The notes: generated by a model not told the origin, from the sequence alone. 64,000 nt of DNA from Streptomyces sp. 130 (GCF_007096885.1 NZ_VJNO01000010.1:124001-188000); one strand, 5' to 3'; positions 27,778 to 37,238 are shown, counted from the stretch's first letter. Program-made: numbers and translations.

Positions 27778-29039
27778 TGATCACCCTCGCCATCCGGCTC
27801 AAGAACATCGCCTTCCTCATCATCTCCGTCCTGGTGCTCGGCTTCCTCGGCGTGCGCTACGCCGACCTCGGCCATTACGTCGGCATGCGCGACTACTACA
27901 CCGTCAAGATGCAACTCCCGCGCACCGGCGGCCTCTTCACCCACTCCAACATCACCTACCGAGGGGTGTCGGTCGGCCGGGTCGGAGCCATCGAACTCAC
28001 CGACGACGGCGTCGAGGCCGAGCTGCGGATCAACAAGTCGGCGCCCCGCATCCCCGACGACCTCAAGGCGGTCGTGGCCAACCTCTCCGCCGTCGGCGAG
28101 CAGTACGTCGATCTGCGGCCGACCCGCACCGAGGGCCCCTACCTCGCGAACGGCTCGGTCATCGACGAGGCCGAGACCACCGTCCCGGCGCCCGTCACCA
28201 ACGTCCTCACCAGCGTCAACGACCTCACCTCCTCGGTCGACCTGGAGTCCCTGCGCACCGTGGTGGACGAGTTCGGCACCGCGTTCAGCGGGCGCGGCGA
28301 CGACCTCCAGGTCCTCCTGGACACCGGCAGCGAGTTCGTGGACGCCGCCGACGACGCGCTGCCCGTCAACATCCGGCTGATGGAGGACGGCAAGACCGTC
28401 CTGCGCACCCAGGTCGAACAGGGCGAAGCGCTCAAGGGGTTCGCCTCCGGCGCGAAGGAACTGGCCGCCCAGCTCAAGGGGTCCGACACCGACCTGCGCA
28501 AGCTGATCGCCGCCGCCCCCGACGCGACGAACCAGATCAGCGGACTGCTCCGGGACGTCGAGCCCAGCTTCGGGGTCGTCGTCGCCAACCTCCTCACCAC
28601 CTCCGACGTCGCCGTCACCCGGCAGCGCGGCCTGGAGGAACTGCTCGTGAAGCTGCCCGCCGTCGCCGCCGCCGGGGCCAGCGCGGTGGACGAGGACGGC
28701 GCCCGGTTCGGCATGTCGATCACCTTCTTCGAGCCGCTGCCCTGCACCGCGGGCTACGAGGGCACGACCTACCGCAACGGTCTCGACCTCTCACCCGCCC
28801 CCGCCCTCAACACCAAGGCCCGCTGCACCGCCTCGCCCGGCACCGGCATCGACGTCCGGGGCAGCGCCAACGCCCCGAAGGGCGGCCCGCTCCCCGAACC
28901 GGCGAAGGCCGGCGCGCTGCTCCTCGGCGACACCGAGGAGGACCGGCTGCCCGGTGTGCTCGGCGCCGCGACCGACACGGCACCGGAGGCCCGGGGCATG
29001 GCCGGGCTGCTCGGCCTGGAAGAGGAGGACGGCGAGTGA
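27777..29039 (+). CDS. mceF: MCE-family protein F
   Basis: Protein of 420 residues, ATG 27777 on the last base of the mceE stop. Membrane helix at ~8-27, then MCE domain (YYTVKMQLPRTGGLFTHSN, ITYRGVSVGRVGAIEL, VGEQYVDLRP). The helical region has little heptad regularity near its end. The C-terminal ~100 residues contain two Cys (LPCTAGYE, ARCTASPG) and a low-complexity Ala/Gly/Pro stretch. Sixth and last Mce subunit, completing a set of A-F. Confidence 0.93.
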   Translation: MITLAIRLKNIAFLIISVLVLGFLGVRYADLGHYVGMRDYYTVKMQLPRTGGLFTHSNITYRGVSVGRVGAIELTDDGVEAELRINKSAPRIPDDLKAVVANLSAVGEQYVDLRPTRTEGPYLANGSVIDEAETTVPAPVTNVLTSVNDLTSSVDLESLRTVVDEFGTAFSGRGDDLQVLLDTGSEFVDAADDALPVNIRLMEDGKTVLRTQVEQGEALKGFASGAKELAAQLKGSDTDLRKLIAAAPDATNQISGLLRDVEPSFGVVVANLLTTSDVAVTRQRGLEELLVKLPAVAAAGASAVDEDGARFGMSITFFEPLPCTAGYEGTTYRNGLDLSPAPALNTKARCTASPGTGIDVRGSANAPKGGPLPEPAKAGALLLGDTEEDRLPGVLGAATDTAPEARGMAGLLGLEEEDGE

Positions 29040-29557
29040 ACCCCCGTATCCGCGGCCTCGGCGGCTGGGCCGTCCTGCTGATCGCGGCCCTCGTCTGTGC
29101 CCTGGGCGGCTGGTCGTACGCCCAGGCGCGCGGCGACGACGACCTGGCCTACGCCAAGAGCCGGGACGCCGCCCTCGCGGACGGGCGGCAGGCCCTGGCC
29201 CGGCTGAACACCCTGGACGGCAAGGACGCGACGAGCGTGGACGCGGGCCTGGCCGGCTGGCTGGAGTCCGCCACGGGCCCGCTGCACGACCAGCTGAAGC
29301 GGACCCGGAAGAAGGACGCCGCCGACCTCAAGGCGTCCGGCGCCACCGCGCGCGGCAAGGTCACCGACGCCGCGCTCACGGAGCTGGACGAGCGGACCGG
29401 CACCGCGCTGATGATCGCGACCGTCGATGTCGAGGTCACCCCGCGCACCGGCAAGGCGGGCACCGAGCGCAAGCGCTTCGAGGCCACGCTCGCCCGGACC
29501 GGGGACGGCTGGAAGATCAAGGCGCTCACGGCGCTCGGCATAGGGAGCGGCGCATGA
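29036..29557 (+). CDS. Mce-associated membrane protein, module 1 first gene
   Basis: Protein of 173 residues, GTG start in a four-base overlap with mceF. One N-terminal membrane helix (~12-30), then a periplasm-side domain (AYAKSRDAALADGRQALARLN ends the first helix; WLESATGPLHDQL; TLARTGDGWKIKAL). Proteins of this build follow mce genes in actinobacteria (Mas/Mam proteins) and are thought to stabilise or regulate the importer. It is a paralogue of the gene at 30262. Confidence 0.85.
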   Translation: MNPRIRGLGGWAVLLIAALVCALGGWSYAQARGDDDLAYAKSRDAALADGRQALARLNTLDGKDATSVDAGLAGWLESATGPLHDQLKRTRKKDAADLKASGATARGKVTDAALTELDERTGTALMIATVDVEVTPRTGKAGTERKRFEATLARTGDGWKIKALTALGIGSGA

Positions 29558-30186
29558 GCGTGAACACGGACGTCGAGGAGAACGAGGACACCGCGAAGGC
29601 GGCCGACGAGAGCCCCGAGACCCCCGAGGCCGCCGTCGAGCCGCCCGAGGACACCGAGGACACCGACGACACCGGCGCCCGCCCGGCCCGCCGGTGGCCG
29701 CGCGTCCTCGCCGCGGTCCTCGTCGTCGCCCTGCTCGCCGCCGGGGCCGTGATGTACGTGGCGGGGAGGCAGCTGCGGGACACGCCCGCCACCTCCAACC
29801 GGGCGCTGACCGACAGCGCGGCGACCGCCCAGGTGGCCGGCGAGGTCACCAGCGCCCTCGGCAAGGTCTTCTCGTACAGCCCCGAAGGCACCGCCGCCAC
29901 CAAGGCGTCCGCGCAGAAGCTGCTCGCCGGCAAGGCGCTCCAGCAGTACGCGGCACTGTTCGGCCAGGTCGAGAAGCAGTCGGCCGACCAGAAGCTCACC
30001 CTCACCACCCACGTCGTGCGCGCCGGGGTGACCAGGCTGACGCCCGACAGCGCCCATCTGCTCGTCTTCCTCGACCAGGTCTACGAGCGCAAGGGGAAGG
30101 CCGCGAGCAAGGCGGCCGCTCAGCTCTCCGTCACGGCCCGACTGCGCGAAGGGCACTGGACGATCGTGGAGATCACTTCCCGTTAG
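29554..30186 (+). CDS. Mce-associated membrane protein, module 1 second gene
   Basis: Protein of 210 residues in ATGA overlap with the gene before. A highly acidic cytoplasmic N-terminus (~45 residues, Glu/Asp/Thr-rich) precedes one membrane helix (~50-70). The outer domain (VFSYSPEGTAATKASAQKLL, LTLTTHVVRAGVTRL, GHWTIVEITSR) has the NTF2-like look of Mce-associated proteins. It is a paralogue of the gene at 30826. Confidence 0.85.
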   Translation: MSVNTDVEENEDTAKAADESPETPEAAVEPPEDTEDTDDTGARPARRWPRVLAAVLVVALLAAGAVMYVAGRQLRDTPATSNRALTDSAATAQVAGEVTSALGKVFSYSPEGTAATKASAQKLLAGKALQQYAALFGQVEKQSADQKLTLTTHVVRAGVTRLTPDSAHLLVFLDQVYERKGKAASKAAAQLSVTARLREGHWTIVEITSR

Positions 30187-30261
30187 CTCCGGCAAGGCAC
30201 CACCGCACCACAGAGCACCGACAGCACAGCACGGCGGGACCGCCGGCAGGGAGAGGCAGCG

Positions 30262-30792
30262 ATGGCACGGGTAGCGATGACGAGGAATCCGCTGGTCGCG
30301 GCGGCGATCGTGCTGACGGTCGCGGCGGCCGGCGCCGCGGGCTGGGGCGGGGTGTCCCGGTACCGGGCGGCACACGACAGCTCGGCCGCGTACGCCCAGA
30401 CCCGCGACGAGGTGCTGGCGGCGGGGGAGCAGGCCGTGCAGAACATGAACACGCTCGACCACGCGCAGCTGGAGAAGGGGCTCGACAGCTGGGAGGACTC
30501 CACCACCGGGGACCTGCACCGGCAACTGGTCGACGGACGCGACGGGTTCGTGAAGCAGATCCAGGAGGCGAAGACCGTCAGCACCGCGAAGGTGCTGGCC
30601 GGCGCGGTCACCGAGCTGGACGACCGGGCCGGGAAGGCCGGGGTCATGGTGGCGCTCCGGGTGACCGTGACCGCCCCGAAGGGCAAGCCCGCGGTGAAGG
30701 AGAGCCGGATGCTCGGCCAGCTCACCCGCACCCCCGACGGGTGGAAGCTCAGCGCGCTCGGCCAGGCGCCCGTCGGCAACACCGCCGGCTGA
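30262..30792 (+). CDS. Mce-associated membrane protein, module 2 first gene
   Basis: Protein of 176 residues, ATG 30262 with GGGAGAGG upstream. One membrane helix (~11-29), then AYAQTRDEVLAAGEQAVQNMN, WEDSTTGDLHRQL and QLTRTPDGWKLSALGQ, which align along their length with the protein at 29036. It follows module 1 by 75 bases, the first real gap inside the operon, where I see no hairpin. Confidence 0.83.
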   Translation: MARVAMTRNPLVAAAIVLTVAAAGAAGWGGVSRYRAAHDSSAAYAQTRDEVLAAGEQAVQNMNTLDHAQLEKGLDSWEDSTTGDLHRQLVDGRDGFVKQIQEAKTVSTAKVLAGAVTELDDRAGKAGVMVALRVTVTAPKGKPAVKESRMLGQLTRTPDGWKLSALGQAPVGNTAG

Positions 30793-30825
30793 CACCCCCG
30801 CCCCCGCACCGAGAGGAACCCGGAC

Positions 30826-31575
30826 ATGTCGACCACCCGTCACCTGGTCAACCGTCAGCGCCGCCTGGCCACCGTCGCCGCCGCCGAGCGCGCCGCGACG
30901 GCCGCCCCGCCCCGCCCCCGCACCGGGCGCGGCCCGGACCCGGAGAAGCCCGACGCCGCGCCGGACGACGCGGTCACCGAGGACGAGAACGAGGAGGAGC
31001 CGGAGGAGGACGGGCCGGAGGAGGACGGGCCCGGGGCGCAGAAGACCCCCGCCCGGCGCCGGCCGCGCCCGAGCCTGCCCGCCGTCCTGTGCGTCCTCAC
31101 CCTGCTCCTCGGCGCCGTCGCCGCCTGGGCGTTCACCTCGGCGGCGAGCCTGCGCGACGACCCGAGCCGGCAGAACACCGCCCTGACCGACATCAGCCGC
31201 ACCAGCGAGGTGAAGGGCCAGATCACCGAGGCCGTCGGCGCGGTCTTCTCGTACGACTACGCCTCACCCGCCAAGGCCGAGACGGCGGTGACGAAGTACC
31301 TGACGGGCAAGGCGGTCCAGCAGCACGAGGACATGCTCGCCGAGGTCCGGGCGCAGGCGCCGAAGCAGAAGCTGGTCCTCACCACGACCGTCACCGACAG
31401 CGGCGTGGAGATGCTCGACGGCGACCGCGCCCGGCTGCTGATCTACGCCGACCAGCGCAACACCCGCACCGGCACGTCCGAGGAGACCACGTACGCCGCC
31501 GCCATGTTCAGCGTGGACGCGGTCCGCAAGGGCGGCAGCTGGCGGATCTCCGCGATCGACACCTTCACCCGGTGA
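30826..31575 (+). CDS. Mce-associated membrane protein, module 2 second gene
   Basis: Protein of 249 residues with GAGAGGAA upstream. The N-terminal ~85 residues are basic, then strongly acidic, and contain a short tandem repeat (EEDGPEEDGP, from a repeated 15-base unit at 31006-31035). One membrane helix (~88-107) precedes an outer domain aligning with 29554 (NTALTDISRTSEVKGQI, VFSYDYASPAKAET, LVLTTTVTDSGVEML). It completes the duplicated pair. Confidence 0.83.
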   Translation: MSTTRHLVNRQRRLATVAAAERAATAAPPRPRTGRGPDPEKPDAAPDDAVTEDENEEEPEEDGPEEDGPGAQKTPARRRPRPSLPAVLCVLTLLLGAVAAWAFTSAASLRDDPSRQNTALTDISRTSEVKGQITEAVGAVFSYDYASPAKAETAVTKYLTGKAVQQHEDMLAEVRAQAPKQKLVLTTTVTDSGVEMLDGDRARLLIYADQRNTRTGTSEETTYAAAMFSVDAVRKGGSWRISAIDTFTR

Positions 31576-31602
31576 CCGGGCGACCCCCCAAGGAGAGCAC
31601 GC

Positions 31603-32808
31603 ATGAGGTTCAACGGCACCATGCGCCGCGGACTCGGCGGCACCGCCGCGGCCGTCGCCGCGATGGCCGCGCTCACGGCGTCCCAGGCACCCCAGCTCGC
31701 CGCGCACGAGGGGACGGCGAAGCCGCGCCAGAAGACGGACGACGTCGTCTGGTCCGAGGTCCCCAACGACGACTCGTACCACACCGAACTCCCGCCGCTG
31801 AAAAGCCCGAAGCCGCCGAAGAAGGGTGAGAAGCAGAGCCCCGCGGCCAGACAGTCCTGGGCCGAGGCCGGCATCCCGGCCACCGTGCTCGCCGCCTACC
31901 GCAAGGCCGAGGCGACGACGCGACGCGGCGACCCCGGCTGCCGGCTGCCCTGGCAGCTCCTGGCGGCGATCGGCAAGGTCGAGTCCGGGCACGCGGCCGG
32001 CGGCCGGGTCGACAAGAACGGCACGACCGTCTCGCCGATCCTCGGCCCGGTCCTCAACGGCGCCGGGTTCGCCGACATCCCGGACACGGACGGCGGCGCC
32101 TACGACGGCGACGCGACGTACGACCGGGCGGTCGGCCCGATGCAGTTCATCCCCTCGACATGGGCGCACTGGGGCCGCGACGGCAACGGCGACGGGCGCC
32201 GGGACCCGAACAACGTGTACGACGCGGCGCTCGCCGCCGGGGCCTACCTGTGCGCGGGGACGCGCGATCTGTCGATCCCCTCCGACATGAACCGGGCGAT
32301 CCTCAGCTACAACCACTCGGAAACCTATCTGCGCACGGTGCTGTCCTGGCTGGAGTTCTACCGCAAGGGCACCCACCCGGTCACCGACGGCACGGGGCCC
32401 ATCCCCAGGAGCCCCGGCGCGGGCAGTCCGAACAAGCCCGAGCACCCCGTGGGCGGGTCCGGCTCCGAGGACGACGGCGGTGGCATCGAGGTCGGCCCGC
32501 AGCCCACGTCCACCACCCGCCCGACCACCCCCGGCACCCAGGGCCCCGGCCCGAGCACCACGCCGGACCCGGACCCGACGGACACCGCCGGTCCCTCGCC
32601 CGACCCCACGGACACCGGCTCCGCCACCCCGGACCCGAGCACCACCCCAGACCCCGAGCCGACCACCACGAAGCCGGACCCGGGCTGCACCACGGCCCCG
32701 GCGCCCGACCCGGCCGACACCACCGGGCCCACCGGCTCGCCCTCGCCCGGCCCCACCGAGACGGACGAGCCCTGCACCACCCCCACCCTGCCGCCCACGG
32801 CGGACTGA
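31603..32808 (+). CDS. Secreted lytic transglycosylase at the end of the Mce operon
   Basis: Protein of 401 residues, AAGGAGAG upstream, 27 bases after the preceding stop, so probably part of the Mce operon. Signal peptide to ~35. Residues ~80-265 hold a lytic transglycosylase fold: LPWQLLAAIGKVESGHA with the likely catalytic Glu, AVGPMQFIPSTWAHWG, GDGRRDPNNVYDAALAAGAYLC and AILSYNHSETYL. The last ~130 residues are a Pro/Thr/Asp tail, probably wall-spanning. It cuts peptidoglycan glycan strands. A role in opening the wall for the Mce needle is inferred from position. Confidence 0.9.
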   Translation: MRFNGTMRRGLGGTAAAVAAMAALTASQAPQLAAHEGTAKPRQKTDDVVWSEVPNDDSYHTELPPLKSPKPPKKGEKQSPAARQSWAEAGIPATVLAAYRKAEATTRRGDPGCRLPWQLLAAIGKVESGHAAGGRVDKNGTTVSPILGPVLNGAGFADIPDTDGGAYDGDATYDRAVGPMQFIPSTWAHWGRDGNGDGRRDPNNVYDAALAAGAYLCAGTRDLSIPSDMNRAILSYNHSETYLRTVLSWLEFYRKGTHPVTDGTGPIPRSPGAGSPNKPEHPVGGSGSEDDGGGIEVGPQPTSTTRPTTPGTQGPGPSTTPDPDPTDTAGPSPDPTDTGSATPDPSTTPDPEPTTTKPDPGCTTAPAPDPADTTGPTGSPSPGPTETDEPCTTPTLPPTAD

Positions 32809-32852
32809 GCCCGGGCGGCGGCCGGGTGTTCCGAAGGGCTCAGCCGCCGCCC
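32805..32852. terminator. Probable bidirectional terminator between the Mce operon end and ligC
   Basis: Two alternative inverted repeats span the 31-base gap: CTGAGCCC / GGGCTCAG (32805-32812, 32836-32843), which includes both stop codons, and GGGCGGCGG / CCGCCGCCC (32813-32821, 32844-32852). Either could form a GC-rich hairpin; they exclude each other. Confidence 0.5.
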
Positions 32853-33904
32853 GCCAGCACCTGGCCGAGGTCGTAGCGCACGACCTCCTCCAGCTGCGCG
32901 TACGTGCAGCCGTCCGGCGTACGGTCGGGCCGCCAGCGGCGCCACTGGGCCGTGTGCCGGAAGCGGTCGCCCTCCATGTGGTCGTACGCCACCTCGCAGA
33001 CCCGCTCCGGCCGCAGCGGCACCCAGGACATGTCCTTCTTGCCCGACCAGCGGCGCGGGGCGCCCGGCAGCCGGGCGCCCGCGTGCGCCTCGGCCTCGGC
33101 CCAGGCGCGCCACGGGTGGTCGTCGGCGTCGGTTCGCAGGGGTTCCAGCTCGGTGAGGAGCTCCGCGCGGCGCTTCATCGGGAAGGCCGCGCACACCCCG
33201 ACGTGCTGGAGCGCGCCGCTGTCGTCGTACAGGCCGAGCAGCAGCGAGCCGACGACCGGGCCGCTCTTGTGGAAGCGGTAGCCGGCCACCACGCAGTCGG
33301 CGGTGCGCTCGTGCTTGATCTTGTACATGGCCCGGACGTCCGGCCGGTACGGCGCGTCGAGCGGCTTCGCGACGACGCCGTCCAGCCCCGCCCCCTCGTA
33401 CCGCTCGAACCACTCCCCGGCGCGCTCCGGGTCGGTCGTGGCCGGGGCCAGATACACCGGCGCCGACGCCCCGGCGAGCGCCGCCTCCAGCACCGTGCGC
33501 CGGTCCGCCTGCGGGGTGTCCAGGAGCGAGTCGTCGCCCAGCGCCAGCAGGTCGAAGGCGATCAGCGCGGCCGGGGTCCGCCCGGCCAGCAGCCGCACCC
33601 GGGACTCGGCGGGATGGATGCGCTCGCTGAGCCGGTCGAAGTCGAGGCGGCCGTCGTGCGCGACGACGATCTCGCCGTCCACCACCGAGCGCTCCGGCAG
33701 GTTCTCCCGGACGGCGCTGACCACTTCGGGGAAGTACCGGGTCAGCGGCTTGCCGGTCCGGCTGCCGATGACCACCTCGTCACCGTCCCGGTGCACGATC
33801 GCCCGGAAGCCGTCCCACTTCGCCTCGTACTGCATGCCCGGCGGAATCCGCTTCACGGACTTGGCGAGCATCGGCTTCACGGGCGGCATCACCGGCAGGT
33901 CCAT
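32840..33904 (-). CDS. ligC: ATP-dependent DNA ligase, LigC type
   Basis: Protein of 354 residues. The adenylation lysine motif is EAKWDGFRA (K29). Downstream are the nucleotidyltransferase motifs DGEIVV, FDLLAL, EGLVAK-like GLDGVVAKPL and the final KIKHERTADCVV, then an OB domain (SLLLGLYDDSGALQHVG). The size and domains match stand-alone actinobacterial LigC enzymes used in NHEJ or repair alongside LigD. A CACAAT -10-like box ends six bases before the ATG, suggesting a leaderless mRNA. Divergent from the polymerase gene by 76 bases. Confidence 0.92.
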   Translation of the reverse strand: MDLPVMPPVKPMLAKSVKRIPPGMQYEAKWDGFRAIVHRDGDEVVIGSRTGKPLTRYFPEVVSAVRENLPERSVVDGEIVVAHDGRLDFDRLSERIHPAESRVRLLAGRTPAALIAFDLLALGDDSLLDTPQADRRTVLEAALAGASAPVYLAPATTDPERAGEWFERYEGAGLDGVVAKPLDAPYRPDVRAMYKIKHERTADCVVAGYRFHKSGPVVGSLLLGLYDDSGALQHVGVCAAFPMKRRAELLTELEPLRTDADDHPWRAWAEAEAHAGARLPGAPRRWSGKKDMSWVPLRPERVCEVAYDHMEGDRFRHTAQWRRWRPDRTPDGCTYAQLEEVVRYDLGQVLAGGG

Positions 33905-33980
33905 GGACCGATTGTGGACCGTATGGCGACCGGAGTCTCCCGATATGCGGCATATGTGTGCCCGGCCTACCGTGGCCGAC

Positions 33981-35012
33981 ATGGCAGCAGCTGGCACAGC
34001 GGTGGAACTGGACGCGGCCGGGCGGGCGGTCCGGCTGTCCCATCCGGACAAGGTCTATTTCCCGGAGAAGGGCTACACGAAGAGGGACGTCGCCGAGTAC
34101 TTCCTCGCGGTCGGCCCCGGCATCCTGCGCGCCCTGCGCGACCGGCCCACCACCCTCCAGCGGTTCGTGGACGGCGTCGAGGGCGAGTTCTTCTACCAGA
34201 AGCGCGCCCCCAAGAACCTCCCCGACTGGATTCCCACCTCCACGATCGCCTTCCCGAGCGGGCGGTCCGCCCGGGAGATGTGCCCCACCGAGGTGGCCGC
34301 CGTCCTCTGGGCCGCCAACCTCGGCACCCTGACCTTCCACCCCTGGCCGGTCCGGGGCGGGGACACCGACCACCCCGACGAACTGCGCATCGACCTGGAC
34401 CCCCAGCCCGGCACCGGATACGCCGACGCGGTCCGCGCCGCCCACGAGCTGCGCGGTGTCCTGGACGAGCACGGGCTGCGCGGCTGGCCCAAGACGTCCG
34501 GCGGGCGCGGCATCCACGTCTTCGTGCCCATCGAGCCGCGCTGGACGTTCACCGAGGTCAGGCGCGCGGCCATCGCGGTCGGCCGCGAGCTGGAGAGCCG
34601 GATGCCGGACCGGGTCACCACCGCCTGGTGGAAGGAGGAGCGCGGCGAGCGGATCTTCGTCGACTACAACCAGACCGCCCGTGACCGCACCATCGCCTCC
34701 GCCTACTCCGTACGGCCCTTCCCGCACGCCCCGGTTTCCGCACCGCTGCGCTGGGAGGAAGTGGACGACGCCGAACCCCGCGACTTCGACCTGCGCACCA
34801 TGCCCGTGCGGTACGCGGAACACGGCGATGTGCACGCGGACATGGACCAGGAGGCGTTCGGCCTGGACTCGCTCCTCGAACTCGCCGACCGCCACGCGAG
34901 CGACGGCGGCCCCGGCGACCTGCCCTACCCGCCGGAGTACCCGAAGATGCCGGGCGAGCCGAAGCGCGTGCAGCCGAGCCGCGCCCGCCGTGACGAGGGC
35001 GGCGAGGCGTGA
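33981..35012 (+). CDS. LigD-type primase/polymerase domain protein
   Basis: Protein of 343 residues, ATG 33981. It is the stand-alone polymerase (AEP/PrimPol) domain of LigD: SHPDKVYFPEKGYTKRDVAEY, catalytic metal motif LRIDLDPQPG, SGGRGIHVFVPI and VDYNQTARDRTIASAYSVR. It adds ribo- or deoxynucleotides and fills gaps during end joining. A TACCGT hexamer seven bases before the ATG suggests little or no leader. No ligase or nuclease domain is fused; the divergent LigC may supply ligation. No Ku gene is in the window. Confidence 0.92.
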   Translation: MAAAGTAVELDAAGRAVRLSHPDKVYFPEKGYTKRDVAEYFLAVGPGILRALRDRPTTLQRFVDGVEGEFFYQKRAPKNLPDWIPTSTIAFPSGRSAREMCPTEVAAVLWAANLGTLTFHPWPVRGGDTDHPDELRIDLDPQPGTGYADAVRAAHELRGVLDEHGLRGWPKTSGGRGIHVFVPIEPRWTFTEVRRAAIAVGRELESRMPDRVTTAWWKEERGERIFVDYNQTARDRTIASAYSVRPFPHAPVSAPLRWEEVDDAEPRDFDLRTMPVRYAEHGDVHADMDQEAFGLDSLLELADRHASDGGPGDLPYPPEYPKMPGEPKRVQPSRARRDEGGEA

Positions 35013-36070
35013 GCGAGCCGGAGCACGGGGCGCACGGCCGTCCGCTGACCCGGAGCCAGAAGTGGCAGGGCTTCAAGGAGTCCCCGTACTTCCCGGCGGT
35101 CGTCCTGCTGTTCATCCTCTCCGCCGCCGCCGGGCTCTTCGCGGGCTCCTACACCTACGCCATGGCCAACCCGACCCCGCACAGCGTCCCGACCGCCGTG
35201 GTCAGCGAGCCGGACACCTCGCGCGGCCGGGAGTTCGTCGCCGGGATGGACAAGGCCCTGGACGCCTCCCTGGTCATCCGGGTCTACCCGACGGCGGCCG
35301 CCGCGCGCGAGGCGCTGGAGGAGCAGAAGGTCTTCGCCATCGTGCGCTCCGGGGACCGGGGCGTCTTTCTGGACGTGGCCGCGGCCTCCGGGGCCGCCGT
35401 CGCCCAGCTGCTCGGCGAGTCCGCCGTGAAGGTGGGCGACGCGCTCGGCATCCCGGTGGCCGTGCAGGACGTCAAACCGCTCCAGAAGGGCGACCCGCGC
35501 GGGCTCGCGCTCTTCTACATCTCGCTGGCCGCGGTGATCATCGGCTTCGTGGGCGCCATCCAGCTCAGCGTGCACGCCCGGGCCCTGATCCCGCTGGAGC
35601 GGATCGGCTTCACGATCCTCTACGCGCTGCTGGGCGCCTTCGCCATCGCCGCCGTGGTCGACTGGCTGCTGGGCGCGGTGGACCTGCCCTTCGTGGAGTC
35701 CTGGCTGATCCTCGCGTTCACGATGTTCACCTCCGGCATGGTCTTCACCATGTTCAACACCCTGATCGGCCGCTGGGCGATGCTGCCGACCTGGGGCGTG
35801 ATGGTGCTCCTGGGCAACCCGTCGTCCGGCGGGGCCGTCTCCTGGCCGCTGCTGCCCTCGGTCCTCGGGCACATCGGACGCTGGCTCCCCCCGGGCGCCT
35901 CCGTCAACGCCCAGCACACCGCCGTCTACTACCAGGGCCACCAGCGGGTCTTCCCCTACCTGGTCCTCGGGGCCTGGGCGCTGGTCTCGTGCACCGTCTT
36001 CTGGGTGTGGCGCCACCGGCACCCCGGCGGCCGCGCGCACATGCCGCAGCACGCGGCGAAGGTCACCTGA
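35009..36070 (+). CDS. Multi-spanning membrane protein, ABC-2/DUF3533-like
   Basis: Protein of 353 residues, GTG in a four-base overlap with the polymerase gene. One N-terminal membrane helix (~32-50), a ~130-residue outer domain ([22 protein letters not shown]), then about five helices ([57 protein letters not shown]). This layout fits ABC-2 permease or YhgE/Pip-like proteins. No ATPase is nearby. Why it is coupled to a DNA-repair polymerase is unclear. Function unknown. Confidence 0.72.
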   Translation: MSEPEHGAHGRPLTRSQKWQGFKESPYFPAVVLLFILSAAAGLFAGSYTYAMANPTPHSVPTAVVSEPDTSRGREFVAGMDKALDASLVIRVYPTAAAAREALEEQKVFAIVRSGDRGVFLDVAAASGAAVAQLLGESAVKVGDALGIPVAVQDVKPLQKGDPRGLALFYISLAAVIIGFVGAIQLSVHARALIPLERIGFTILYALLGAFAIAAVVDWLLGAVDLPFVESWLILAFTMFTSGMVFTMFNTLIGRWAMLPTWGVMVLLGNPSSGGAVSWPLLPSVLGHIGRWLPPGASVNAQHTAVYYQGHQRVFPYLVLGAWALVSCTVFWVWRHRHPGGRAHMPQHAAKVT

Positions 36071-36130
36071 TCGGGTAGGCGTATTTCGCGACTCGCCCAC
36101 CGGGCTTGGCAGTCCCGGGGCGGACTTTTC

Positions 36131-36145
36131 CTTACTGTGGGTAAG
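36131..36145. promoter_or_regulatory. Inverted repeat upstream of the laccase gene
   Basis: CTTAC-TGTGG-GTAAG, a perfect five-base inverted repeat 71-85 bases before the laccase ATG, after an AT-richer stretch (CTTTTCC). It could be an operator of a copper- or stress-responsive regulator; nothing else supports it. Confidence 0.35.
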
Positions 36146-36215
36146 CGATTTTCCCGGGTCGTCACGGCCCGTCGCCACATCCTCGGCAGCACCCGTCAGC
36201 AGTGGGGAGTTCGAC

Positions 36216-37166
36216 ATGGACCGCAGAAGTCTCAGCCGGCGGATGCTGATGGGCGGCACGGTCGCGGCGGCGGCGGGGGTGACATCGTTGTCCCTGCCCG
36301 CGCCGAGCGCCGCCGCCCTGCCCGGCCGGCTCCGCCGGGCGCCCGCCGGGGGAGTGGTCCGGCACATCCGCATGTACGCGGAGAAGCTGCCGGACGGCCG
36401 GACGGGCTACGGGCTGGCGAAGGGCGAGGCCACCGTGCCCGGCCCGCTCATCGAGCTCAACGAGGGCGACACCCTGCACATCGAGTTCGTCAACACCCTG
36501 GACGTGCCGGCCGGGCTGCACGCGCACGGCGTCGACTACGACATCGCCAGCGACGGCACCCGGATGAACCACAGCACCGTCGAGCCCGGCGGCACCCGTA
36601 CGTACACCTGGCGCACCCACGCCCCCGGCCTGCGCCGCGACGGCACCTGGCAGCCCGGCAGCGCGGGCTACTGGCACTACCACGACCACGCCGTCGGCTC
36701 CGACCACGGCACCGTCGGCATCCGCGAAGGGCTCTACGGACCGCTGGTCGTCCGGCGCCGGGGCGACATCCTGCCGGACCGGACGATCACGATCGTCTTC
36801 AACGGCATGTCGATCAACAACACCCCGGCCGGGGAGAGCCCGGACTTCACCGCCACGCTCGGCGACCGGCTCGAAGTCGTCATGATCACGCACGGCGACT
36901 TCTACCACACCTTCCACCTGCACGGTCACCGCTGGGCCGACAACCGTACGGGCACGCTCACCGGGCCCGACGACCCGAGCCGGGTGGTCGACACGAAGAT
37001 CGTCGGCCCGGCGGACTCCTTCGGCTTCCAGGTGATCGCGGGCGAACACGTGGGCGCCGGCGCCTGGATGTACCACTGCCACGTGCAGAGCCACGCCGAC
37101 CGGGGGATGGGCGGCATGCTCCTCGTCGCCGACCGGGACGGCACCGTCCCCGGACACGACGGGTAG
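36216..37166 (+). CDS. Two-domain multicopper oxidase (small laccase type)
   Basis: Protein of 316 residues with GGGGAG upstream. A Tat-type signal ([12 protein letters not shown]) and Ala-rich h-region mean folded, copper-loaded export. All four copper motifs are present: HAH at 102-104, HYHDH at 154-158, HTFHLHGH at 231-238 and HCHVQSH at 287-293. With two cupredoxin domains it matches Streptomyces small laccases, which form trimers and oxidise phenols using O2. It follows the membrane protein by 146 bases with its own probable promoter. Confidence 0.95.
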   Translation: MDRRSLSRRMLMGGTVAAAAGVTSLSLPAPSAAALPGRLRRAPAGGVVRHIRMYAEKLPDGRTGYGLAKGEATVPGPLIELNEGDTLHIEFVNTLDVPAGLHAHGVDYDIASDGTRMNHSTVEPGGTRTYTWRTHAPGLRRDGTWQPGSAGYWHYHDHAVGSDHGTVGIREGLYGPLVVRRRGDILPDRTITIVFNGMSINNTPAGESPDFTATLGDRLEVVMITHGDFYHTFHLHGHRWADNRTGTLTGPDDPSRVVDTKIVGPADSFGFQVIAGEHVGAGAWMYHCHVQSHADRGMGGMLLVADRDGTVPGHDG

Positions 37167-37238
37167 GCGGTTCAGGGGCGGCCCGCCGCGCCGAGGCGTC
37201 CCGCGCGGTGCCGGCACGCCGGCCGGGCGGACGCGCCA

